Origin: Oscillibacter sp.
GTDB taxonomy: Bacteria > Bacillota > Clostridia > Oscillospirales > Oscillospiraceae
Assembly (NCBI GenBank): GCA_003487665.1
Contig: DNFA01000084.1
Coordinates: 1 to 13,158, forward strand
Reading direction: 5' to 3'
DNA length: 13,158 bases
Part shown: positions 1 through 5,964 of the stretch, one piece after another
Layout of the letters: each line of letters opens with the position of its first letter
Numbering within the stretch: position 1 is the stretch's first letter
The notes under the pieces: generated by a model
What the model was told of the DNA's origin: nothing
The model's database searches: none
Seen by the model: the letters and a program-made list of their open reading frames with translations, nothing else
Made by a program: the position numbers and the translations under genes

Positions 1-2
1 TG

Positions 3-1940
3 CTGGTCGGGACAACGTTCGCATGGTTTACCGATACCGCGTCCACCGGCGTCAACAAGATTACGTCCGGCAATCTTCATGTTGAGATTCAGGACAAGAA
101 AGGCACGGAAATTGACACTCTGAAATGGGTAGACAAGAACGGTAACGATATCGCCAATCAGGACGATATTCTCTGGGAGCCGGGTTGTACATACCTGCTC
201 ACTCCGTTCAAGATTGCCAACACCGGCAATTTGGCGCTCAAATATAAGATCGTCATCACCGGTTTGGACGGCGATTCCCCGCTGCTCGATGTAATCAAGT
301 TCACCTACAAAACCGCAAGTGGCGAAGAATTTGATATGAGCGCCGAGGGTCATTTGACCGCCAAGGGAACTGCCGGTGCATCCACCGATATGATCACCGT
401 TTCCGCTCACATGGACGAGGCTGCCGGCAACGACTACATGGGCAAGACACTTACCGGCATTAAGTTCACTGTTTACGCCACGCAGGACACCGTGGAGAAC
501 GACAGCTACAGTAATGAGTACGACGAGAATGCCGAGTATCCGATCGACACTTGGAATGGCGACATTGCTACCGCCAAAGAACTCGCTGATGCAACGGATG
601 ACACCAAGATGGTTGTCACCGTTGACTCCGGCAAGCTGCTTGCTGCGCTGGCAAAGGCAGTAAACGACGGAAATAACTATGAAGGTTATACCATTAAGCT
701 CACCAAAAATATCGACCTCAATGGAAATGAGTGGACTCCTATTGGCACCAAAGGTACTTCCAATGTATTTAAGGGTACTTTTGACGGCGACGGAAGAACC
801 ATTAAAAATCTTAAAATCAGCAGTGGCGATTGCGTAGCCTTTTTTGGTGCGGTCGAGAATGCAACAGTGAAAAACTTGACTGTTGAGGGTAATGTGAACG
901 GAAAGAATGCTGCCGGCATTGTTGCAAGAGTGGTCGGTGGCGCTACCATTGAAAACTGTGTCAACAGAGCTACTATCAATGCCAGCGATAAAGCCGCCGG
1001 TATTGTTATGTATGCACAGGGAAGCAGTAGCTCCGATCAATATGGACCTCTTAGCAGCGATTGCGTGATAAAAAATTGCAAGAACTATGGTGCAGTTAAT
1101 GCAAACAAAATAGCTGCCGGAGGTATCTATGGATGGTCTGGCGATGAGTCGGGTAAATTAAAGATCACTGACTGCGAAAATAATGGAGTGGTGACGGCGA
1201 CTAATACAGCACAAGCCGGCGGTATTGCAGGAAACTGTCGTGTAATAACGGTTGAGAACTGCGCAAACAACGGAACTGTTACATCTGCAGCAAATGCTGG
1301 TGGCATCGTGGGTAAGAACGATACAAAAGCAAGCGCAATCACATCGTGTAAAAACACAGCGACAGTTGTGGGTGCTGAATATAAAACTGGCGGCATTGCT
1401 GGCACATTTATTGGTGAAATTAAAAACAGCTCCACCACCGGTAATGATGTTTTGGTAGGTACGCTTGGTACTACAACGACCAAAGATGTCAATACAATTG
1501 AAATGGCTGCCAAGACCCAAATTAAGATCTCTGCTTTTGAAGGCAATATTTCCTTGAAAAATGTCGAGATTGATGTTGTTAACGTCTTTGTCGGAACGGG
1601 AAGCCGCGAAATCAACCTTAGCAATGCAAGTGTAGCCACTCTCACATTAACCGGCGGCAAGGATGCTTATGGCAATTACATGCTCGGTAACAGAACAGTG
1701 CTGACACGGGATGATGAAACATCAACGATTGGCGCTATCGTGGTCAATGGTCAGTGCAAAGATGCCACTTCGTTTATGTATATCTATTTGAACGGCATCT
1801 GCAACAATGTTGTGAACCACATGACAACCGCTGATGGCACAACGGGTGCTAATATTTGCACATTTAAAACTGGAACGATAAACGACGGAGTTGTTGATCC
1901 CCTTGAAGGCGAAAAGACGAAAGTTGAGTATACTGCTTAA
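3..1940 (+). CDS. SipW-dependent secreted protein with GLUG-like beta-helix (5' end cut off)
   Basis: The reading frame is open from base 3, so the gene starts before the window and 645 residues are visible. The first visible residues, VGTTFAWFTDTAS followed by GVNKITSGNLHVEI, match the end of a SipW-type signal peptide and the start of a TasA/CalY-like domain, known for biofilm-matrix and cell-surface proteins. Residues about 265-480 carry repeated N-C-x-N-x-G-x-V and GGI-x-G units (for example AGGIAGNCR, AGGIVGKND, TGGIAGTF), typical of GLUG or right-handed beta-helix repeats. No LPXTG motif or C-terminal membrane segment is seen, so release or non-covalent attachment outside the cell is likely. 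An in-frame TTG at 231 is internal and is not the start. The gene is visibly richer in A+T than the downstream genes. The SipW peptidase and any partner genes would lie upstream. The family call is good; ligand and role are unknown. Confidence 0.8.
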   Translation: MVGTTFAWFTDTASTGVNKITSGNLHVEIQDKKGTEIDTLKWVDKNGNDIANQDDILWEPGCTYLLTPFKIANTGNLALKYKIVITGLDGDSPLLDVIKFTYKTASGEEFDMSAEGHLTAKGTAGASTDMITVSAHMDEAAGNDYMGKTLTGIKFTVYATQDTVENDSYSNEYDENAEYPIDTWNGDIATAKELADATDDTKMVVTVDSGKLLAALAKAVNDGNNYEGYTIKLTKNIDLNGNEWTPIGTKGTSNVFKGTFDGDGRTIKNLKISSGDCVAFFGAVENATVKNLTVEGNVNGKNAAGIVARVVGGATIENCVNRATINASDKAAGIVMYAQGSSSSDQYGPLSSDCVIKNCKNYGAVNANKIAAGGIYGWSGDESGKLKITDCENNGVVTATNTAQAGGIAGNCRVITVENCANNGTVTSAANAGGIVGKNDTKASAITSCKNTATVVGAEYKTGGIAGTFIGEIKNSSTTGNDVLVGTLGTTTTKDVNTIEMAAKTQIKISAFEGNISLKNVEIDVVNVFVGTGSREINLSNASVATLTLTGGKDAYGNYMLGNRTVLTRDDETSTIGAIVVNGQCKDATSFMYIYLNGICNNVVNHMTTADGTTGANICTFKTGTINDGVVDPLEGEKTKVEYTA

Positions 1941-1942
1941 CA

Positions 1943-1977
1943 GCCTTTAGTCCAGCAATTAAGCGAGGGCGTTTTTT
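1943..1977 (+). terminator. Weak intrinsic terminator after the SipW-type gene
   Basis: GCCTTT (1943-1948) can pair with GAGGGC (1965-1970), including G-T pairs and a 16-nt loop, and is followed by G then six T at 1972-1977. It lies 3 nt after the stop codon. The stem is weak, so termination may also involve the stronger hairpin just downstream. Confidence 0.4.
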
Positions 1978-1982
1978 CAAGT

Positions 1983-2006
1983 CCCCTCACCCTCCGGGGT
2001 GAGGGG
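1983..2006. repeat. Perfect 10-bp inverted repeat (GC-rich hairpin)
   Basis: CCCCTCACCC (1983-1992) pairs perfectly with GGGTGAGGGG (1997-2006) around a TCCG tetraloop. No T-run follows on either strand, so it is not a standard intrinsic terminator. It abuts the next inverted repeat (2005-2047), which suggests a compound intergenic repeat element. Confidence 0.6.
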
Positions 2007-2047
2007 CAATCAAAGGGCATAAGTTATGCTTGTGCCTTTTGATTGCC
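2005..2047. repeat. Long inverted repeat, 15-bp stem
   Basis: GGCAATCAAAGGGCA (2005-2019) pairs with TGCCTTTTGATTGCC (2033-2047) with one G-T wobble, and the loop can pair further (CATAA/TTATG). It lies between the SipW-type gene and the candidate small RNA promoter. Its function is unknown; it could be a miniature repeat or a bidirectional RNA end. Confidence 0.6.
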
Positions 2048-2073
2048 TTGACGTGACTGCGGGAAAACCCGTG

Positions 2074-2102
2074 CTTACATATCTTCGTTGAAAGTATATA
2101 AT
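2074..2102 (+). promoter_or_regulatory. Sigma-A promoter of the candidate small RNA
   Basis: CTTACA (2074-2079, four of six matches to TTGACA) and a perfect TATAAT (2097-2102) are separated by 17 bp. The predicted start is about 2109. No plus-strand protein gene follows before the terminator at 2246-2284, so the promoter appears to serve a short non-coding transcript. Confidence 0.6.
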
Positions 2103-2108
2103 GGGGAA

Positions 2109-2284
2109 GTAAAAAACACGTGGTATGCCGTTTCCAGGTAAGTTAGCGCCTTTTCTGCCTTTAGGTGGAACTCCCCTCGCGGTTCCCGCTTGCATAGAGC
2201 GGCGAATATAACCCTCCTCCGTCTGTGCCACACATGGACGGAAAGCGCGGCGCCCCTTTGTTCAGGGGGCGCCGCGTTATTTTG
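2109..2284 (+). ncRNA. Candidate structured small RNA, about 175 nt
   Basis: A promoter with perfect TATAAT upstream and a strong intrinsic terminator downstream frame about 175 nt with no convincing coding frame or ribosome site. The segment can fold: a 9-bp hairpin CCGTCTGTG/CATGGACGG (about 2218-2240), GGAAC/GTTCC, GTAAG/CTTGC, GCCGTTT/GAGCGGC and GTGGT/GCCAC. Apart from the first hairpin, these helices nest into an interrupted rod, which recalls 6S RNA, but I cannot assign the family by eye. It is not tmRNA, SRP RNA or RNase P RNA by their usual motifs. A stretch with GGTGGAAC and CGCGG superficially resembles a T-box, but the required contiguous motif and a downstream gene are both absent. 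Confidence 0.45.
2246..2284 (+). terminator. Strong intrinsic terminator of the candidate small RNA
   Basis: CGCGGCGCCCC (2246-2256) pairs with GGGGCGCCGCG (2266-2276), an 11-bp GC stem, followed by TTATTTTG. The T-run favours use on the plus strand. It faces the glnN terminator, so the two transcripts converge without reading into each other. Confidence 0.75.
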
Positions 2285-2302
2285 CTTGCCGCCGTCCACC
2301 TA

Positions 2303-2352
2303 TAAAAAAGCGAAGTGCCGCGCGCCCGCAGGCACACGGCACTTCACTTTTC
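2303..2352 (-). terminator. Intrinsic terminator of glnN
   Basis: On the minus strand AAAAGTGAAGTGCCG pairs with CGGCACTTCGCTTTTTT, including a further GC-rich extension at the top of the stem, followed by a run of six T. It ends about 90 nt after the glnN stop codon. Confidence 0.8.
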
Positions 2353-2443
2353 AGGAGAGAAATGGTACCCCGTTTGCAAGGGTACGGGAACCACAGGGTC
2401 TGGCGGAACCCGGTGGGATCGGAAGCTCAGTAAGAACCGGCGT

Positions 2444-4540
2444 TTACTGCACGCCGAACAGCAGATCACCGTAGGTGGGGAACGGCCAGCAGCCAACAGC
2501 GGTACGCTGCTCCGCCTCGTCGCAGGGCTTGCGCAGCGCCTCCATCTTGGGCAGCAGCACATCCCGCACCATGTTGGCGCTCTCAGTCACGTCGTCGATC
2601 TTGTGGAACGCAGCCAGCGCTGCGGCCAGATCCTCCACGGCGGCGTCGATCTCCTCAACAAGGTCGGACAGCCGCGTGACCAGCGTTATCTCGTAGATAC
2701 CGGACACCACCGGCGCCACCGCCTTCTTCAGCGCGATGTCCTGTGCCAGCTTCGCGGAGAACTTCTCCACGGCGGGCAGGATCTGGCGGCGCGCCATGTC
2801 CACCATCGTTTCCGCCTCGATATTGACGGTCTTGCGATAGTTGTCCAGCATGATCTCGTAGCGGGAGCGTATCTCCGCCTCGGACATGACCTTCAGGGAT
2901 GTGAGCATCTTCACGTTCTTTTCTTCCAGGATGCAGGGCATGGCGTCCGGCGTGGTGCGCAGGTTCAGCAGACCGCGCACCTCGGTGGCCTCCTTGATCC
3001 AGGCATCGTCATAGCCGTTGCCGTTGAAGATGATGCGCTTGTGCTTCTTGATGACCGACTGGATCAGCTGATGCAGCGCACTGTCGAAGTCCCCGGCGCC
3101 CTCCAGCGCGTCGGCGTACTGGCGCAGGGACTCGGCCACCGCCGCGTTCAGCATGATGTTGCAGCAGGCGATGGAGTTGGCGGAGCCCAGCATACGGAAC
3201 TCGAACTTGTTGCCGGTAAAGGCGAAGGGGGAGGTGCGGTTCCGGTCGGTGGTATCGCGGATGAACTTGGGCAGCACATGCACGCCCAGCTTCATGACGG
3301 TCTTTTCCGTGCCGCTGTACGGCTCGTCCTTTTCGATGGACTCCAGGATGGCGGTCAGCTCGTCACCCAGGAAGATGGACACCACGGCGGGCGGCGCTTC
3401 GTTGGCGCCAAGACGGTGGTCGTTGCCGGCGGTGGCCACGGACAGCCGCAGCAGATCCTGATAGTCGTCCACGGCCTGTATCACCGCGCACAGGAACAGC
3501 AGGAACTGCGCGTTCTCGTGGGGTGTCTCGCCGGGGGTCAGCAGGTTCACGCCGGTATCGGTGGCCATGGACCAGTTGTTGTGCTTACCGGAGCCGTTGA
3601 CGCCGTCGAAGGGCTTTTCGTGCAGCAGGCACACCAGCCCGTGCCGGGCGGCCACCTTCTGCATGATCTCCATGGTCAGCTGGTTGTGGTCGGTGGCGAT
3701 ATTTGTAGTGGTATAGATGGGCGCCAGCTCGTGCTGGGCGGGAGCCACCTCGTTGTGCTCCGTCTTGGCCAGAATGCCCAGCTTCCACAGCTCCTCGTTC
3801 AGGTCGGCCATATACGCCGCCACGCGGGGCTTGATAGCGCCGAAGTAGTGGTCGTCCATCTCCTGCCCCTTGGGAGGCTTCGCGCCGAACAGCGTGCGCC
3901 CGCAGAACACCAGATCCTTCCGCTTGTCGAACATGGCGCGATCCACAAGGAAGTACTCCTGCTCGGGTCCCACCGAGGTGCGCACGCACTTGACGTCCGT
4001 GTTGCCGAACAGGTGCAGCACGCGCAGCGCCTGCTTGTTCAGCGCCTGCATGGAGCGCAGCAGCGGCGTCTTTTTGTCCAGCGCCTCGCCGCCGTAGGAA
4101 CAGAAGGCCGTGGGGATGCACAGCGCCTTGTCCTTGATAAAGGCGTAGGACGTGGGATCCCAGGCCGTGTAGCCCCGCGCCTCAAACGTGGCGCGCAGGC
4201 CGCCGGAGGGGAAGCTGGACGCGTCCGGCTCGCCCTGGATCAGCTCCTTGCCGGAGAACTCCATAAGCACACCGCCGTCCGGCGAGGGGGTGATAAAGCT
4301 GTCGTGCTTTTCGGCGGTGATGCCGGTCAGCGGCTGGAACCAATGGGTAAAATGGGTCGCTCCATGCTCGATGGCCCAATCCTTCATGGCCTCTGCCACG
4401 GCGTCGGCCACCTGACTGTCCAGCCGGCCGCCCTCGTCAATGGTCTTTTTCAGAGACAGATAGACGTCATGGGGGAGTCTCGCCTTCATCACGCGGTCAT
4501 CAAATACCAGTGTGCCGAAGATGTCCGATACGGTTTTCAT
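2444..4540 (-). CDS. glnN: Glutamine synthetase type III (GlnN)
   Basis: Predicted 698-residue ATP-dependent glutamate-ammonia ligase of the large type III family (usually about 700-730 residues), cytoplasmic and oligomeric in known members. Landmarks: THWFQP (65-70), a GPEQEYFLVD block (191-200), EHNEVAPAQHE (261-271) and a FDGVNGSGKHNNWS block (311-324) carrying nucleotide- and substrate-binding residues. The start is taken as MKTVSDIFG at 4540, preceded on the minus strand by GGGGTGG at a suitable distance; the longer reading frame to 4588 would begin inside the leader hairpin and is rejected. The gene stands alone, diverges from the glt operon and has its own terminator. Expression probably depends on passing the hairpin at 4571-4614. 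This is the more conventional of the two synthetases here. Identity is secure. Confidence 0.95.
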   Translation of the reverse strand: MKTVSDIFGTLVFDDRVMKARLPHDVYLSLKKTIDEGGRLDSQVADAVAEAMKDWAIEHGATHFTHWFQPLTGITAEKHDSFITPSPDGGVLMEFSGKELIQGEPDASSFPSGGLRATFEARGYTAWDPTSYAFIKDKALCIPTAFCSYGGEALDKKTPLLRSMQALNKQALRVLHLFGNTDVKCVRTSVGPEQEYFLVDRAMFDKRKDLVFCGRTLFGAKPPKGQEMDDHYFGAIKPRVAAYMADLNEELWKLGILAKTEHNEVAPAQHELAPIYTTTNIATDHNQLTMEIMQKVAARHGLVCLLHEKPFDGVNGSGKHNNWSMATDTGVNLLTPGETPHENAQFLLFLCAVIQAVDDYQDLLRLSVATAGNDHRLGANEAPPAVVSIFLGDELTAILESIEKDEPYSGTEKTVMKLGVHVLPKFIRDTTDRNRTSPFAFTGNKFEFRMLGSANSIACCNIMLNAAVAESLRQYADALEGAGDFDSALHQLIQSVIKKHKRIIFNGNGYDDAWIKEATEVRGLLNLRTTPDAMPCILEEKNVKMLTSLKVMSEAEIRSRYEIMLDNYRKTVNIEAETMVDMARRQILPAVEKFSAKLAQDIALKKAVAPVVSGIYEITLVTRLSDLVEEIDAAVEDLAAALAAFHKIDDVTESANMVRDVLLPKMEALRKPCDEAEQRTAVGCWPFPTYGDLLFGVQ

Positions 4541-4570
4541 GTGTTCCACCCCGTTTTTAATAAATTTGAA

Positions 4571-4614
4571 AATAGAAAAAGGCGTCACGAAGCCCTGAGC
4601 TTCAAGACGCCTTT
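4571..4614 (-). terminator. Leader attenuator hairpin upstream of glnN
   Basis: On the minus strand AAAGGCGTC pairs with GACGCCTTT, with an upper stem GAAGC/GCTTC, followed by TTTTTCTATTTTC. It has the form of an intrinsic terminator but lies between the glnN promoter and start codon, beginning about 10 nt from the predicted transcript start. It would therefore stop transcription unless relieved. No separate upstream antiterminator stem fits in so short a leader. The ANTAR protein encoded in the divergent operon is a natural candidate to control it; this is inference. Confidence 0.75.
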
Positions 4615-4623
4615 GCCTTTCAT
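4585..4623 (-). CDS. Possible leaderless 12-residue leader ORF before glnN
   Basis: An ATG at 4623 lies 8 nt past the glnN -10 box, so the transcript may begin at this AUG or 1-4 nt before it. It opens a 12-codon ORF, MKGKGVLKLRAS, ending in TGA inside the 3' half of the terminator hairpin. The glt leader has a matching AUG with the same K-G-V codons at the same place. No Shine-Dalgarno is possible, so translation would need leaderless initiation. It may simply be a conserved RNA element rather than a translated ORF. Confidence 0.3.
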   Translation of the reverse strand: MKGKGVLKLRAS

Positions 4624-4630
4624 GGGCGAA

Positions 4631-4659
4631 ATTATAGGCGCATGTGAGAGATTTGTCAA
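4631..4659 (-). promoter_or_regulatory. glnN: Consensus sigma-A promoter of glnN
   Basis: On the minus strand, a perfect TTGACA (4654-4659) and a perfect TATAAT (4631-4636) are separated by 17 bp. Such a strong promoter with a terminator directly behind it suggests control mainly after initiation. The likely start is near 4623-4624. Confidence 0.85.
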
Positions 4660-4693
4660 TCAGCTATTTTCACAATTTTTGTCGTTTTATTCA

Positions 4694-4722
4694 TTGACTT
4701 TATGATGCAGTCGTGCTATAAT
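4694..4722 (+). promoter_or_regulatory. Sigma-A promoter of the glt-glnA-ANTAR operon
   Basis: TTGACT (4694-4699) and a perfect TATAAT (4717-4722) with a 17-bp spacer. The likely start is between 4728 and 4731. It is back to back with the glnN promoter: the two -35 boxes are separated by an A/T-rich 34-bp stretch (4660-4693) that could hold alpha-subunit contacts. No clear palindromic operator is seen there. Confidence 0.85.
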
Positions 4723-4739
4723 GCCGAACCATGATGAGC

Positions 4740-4791
4740 AAAGGCGTTCATCCGAGCAGGACATTTGTCCCTGCCGGATGGGCGTCTTTTT
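4740..4791 (+). terminator. Leader attenuator hairpin upstream of the glt operon
   Basis: A 15-bp stem with G-T pairs joins AAAGGCGTTCATCCG (4740-4754) to CGGATGGGCGTCTTT (4775-4789). It is topped by a GCAGG/CCTGC helix and followed by TTTTTGTTTCC. The hairpin begins about 10 nt after the predicted start and about 80 nt before the first gene, the same geometry as the glnN leader. It is a transcription attenuator candidate for the whole operon, and the last gene of that operon encodes an RNA-binding ANTAR regulator. Confidence 0.75.
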
Positions 4792-4872
4792 GTTTCCTTT
4801 TCCCCCTCCCTCGTTTGAAAGGGCGGGCTGGAAGCACAGGAAAACAACGGCTCAGGAAAGGACGGACACAGT

Positions 4873-5964
4873 ATGAAACTGGAAGGACAGGTGCGCATCC
4901 CCTCCGGGTGCGCGATATCGGCGGTCATCTCCCGGGAGGGGACGCGGATGAGCGGCGAAGCTGTTATTAAGAGTATGATCCCCATGCATGACCGCTCCAA
5001 CGGCCTGGGCGGCGGCTTCGCCGCCTACGGCATATACCCGGAGCACCGGGAGGAGTATGCCTTTCACATCTTCTTTGATGACAACACCACCCGCCGGGAG
5101 TGCGAAGCTCTGCTGAAGGAGAGCTTCGAGATCGTGGAGGCGGAGCTGATCCCCATCCGTATTATCCCGGAGATCACGGACATTCCCCATATCTGGCGCT
5201 ACTTTGTGCGTCCGCTTGGCTCCGTGCTGGCGCGGCTCCAGCTGGACGAGAAGGAATTCGTCGCCCGGACGGTCATGGACATCAACACCCGGCTGAAGGG
5301 CGCTCATGTATTCTCCAGCGGCAAGAACATGGGCACGTTCAAGGCGGTGGGCTATCCGGAGGACGTGGGGCGGTTCTACCGGCTGGAGGAGTACGGCGCG
5401 TACAGCTGGACAGCCCACGGGCGCTATCCCACCAACACCCCCGGCTGGTGGGGCGGCGCGCACCCCTTTGCCCTGCTGGACTGGTCCATCGTCCACAACG
5501 GGGAGATATCCTCCTACGACGCCAACCGCCGCTGTATTGAAATGTACGGCTACAAGTGCAATTTGCAAACGGACACGGAGGTCATCACCTATATCGCCGA
5601 CTATCTGCTGCGGCGGCAGGGGCTGACGCTGGAGGAGATGGCGTCGGTGATCGCCGCGCCCTTCTGGTCCACCATCCGCACCCGGGAGCCGGATGCCGCC
5701 CGGCAGCTGACGTATCTGCGGACGGTATATCCCAGCCTGCTGATCACGGGGCCGTTCTCCATTATTCTGGGGTTCAACGGCGGGCTGATGGCGCTGAACG
5801 ACCGCCTGAAGCTGCGCTCCATGGTCACGGCGGAGAAGGACGACAAGGTGTTTATCGCCAGTGAGGAGGCCGCCATCCGCGTCATGGCTCCCGACGCCGA
5901 GAATCTGTACGCCCCCATGGGCGGCGAGCCGTTTATCGTGAAAGTGAAAGAAGGTGCCTATTGA
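4873..5964 (+). CDS. Glutamate synthase glutaminase subunit (class II amidotransferase, GltB1-type)
   Basis: A 363-residue Ntn-hydrolase domain that would release ammonia from glutamine for the synthase subunit encoded next. The class II signature is clear: a Cys13-Ala-Ile-Ser segment near the N terminus, HGRYPTNTPGWWGGAHPF around residues 182-199, IVHNGEI, and the LQTDTEV segment. In class II enzymes the nucleophile must be the N-terminal residue, so a 12-residue propeptide ending at Gly12 would have to be removed, as in glutamate synthases with a propeptide. The start at 4873 is supported by AGGAAAGGA upstream. The stop overlaps the next start by one base (TGATG), suggesting translational coupling. 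First gene of the operon, behind the leader hairpin. In many bacteria this domain is fused to the synthase; here it is a separate protein. Confidence 0.9.
   Translation: MKLEGQVRIPSGCAISAVISREGTRMSGEAVIKSMIPMHDRSNGLGGGFAAYGIYPEHREEYAFHIFFDDNTTRRECEALLKESFEIVEAELIPIRIIPEITDIPHIWRYFVRPLGSVLARLQLDEKEFVARTVMDINTRLKGAHVFSSGKNMGTFKAVGYPEDVGRFYRLEEYGAYSWTAHGRYPTNTPGWWGGAHPFALLDWSIVHNGEISSYDANRRCIEMYGYKCNLQTDTEVITYIADYLLRRQGLTLEEMASVIAAPFWSTIRTREPDAARQLTYLRTVYPSLLITGPFSIILGFNGGLMALNDRLKLRSMVTAEKDDKVFIASEEAAIRVMAPDAENLYAPMGGEPFIVKVKEGAY

Noticed and set aside
231..1940. TTG at 231 as start of the first gene
   Set aside because: The frame is open to base 3 and encodes a SipW signal-peptide end and domain upstream; TTG 231 is an internal Leu codon.
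2170..2208. T-box-like string GGTGGAAC ... CGCGG
   Set aside because: The T-box core needs a contiguous TGGNACC-type bulge; here six bases intervene, and the transcript ends at a terminator facing glnN with no plus-strand gene behind it.
4541..4588. Extended N terminus of GlnN starting at 4588
   Set aside because: That ATG lies within the leader terminator hairpin, has no Shine-Dalgarno, and the added residues are unlike the family; ATG 4540 has a good site.
2315..4705. A 796-codon plus-strand ORF opposite glnN
   Set aside because: It is a frame shadow of the GC-rich glnN gene: its protein is rich in H, G, Q, L and V without family motifs, has no ribosome site, and the opposite strand has clear GSIII motifs.
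4740..4791. Glutamine riboswitch (glnA or downstream-peptide class) in the glt leader
   Set aside because: Known glutamine aptamers are described mainly from cyanobacteria and need a junction with conserved bases; here there is only one interrupted hairpin.
4731..4970. A 79-codon ORF from the first AUG of the glt transcript, taken as a gene
   Set aside because: It overlaps the gltB1 start by 98 nt in another frame and has no family likeness after the first residues. Only its first codons, shared with the glnN leader, merit attention.
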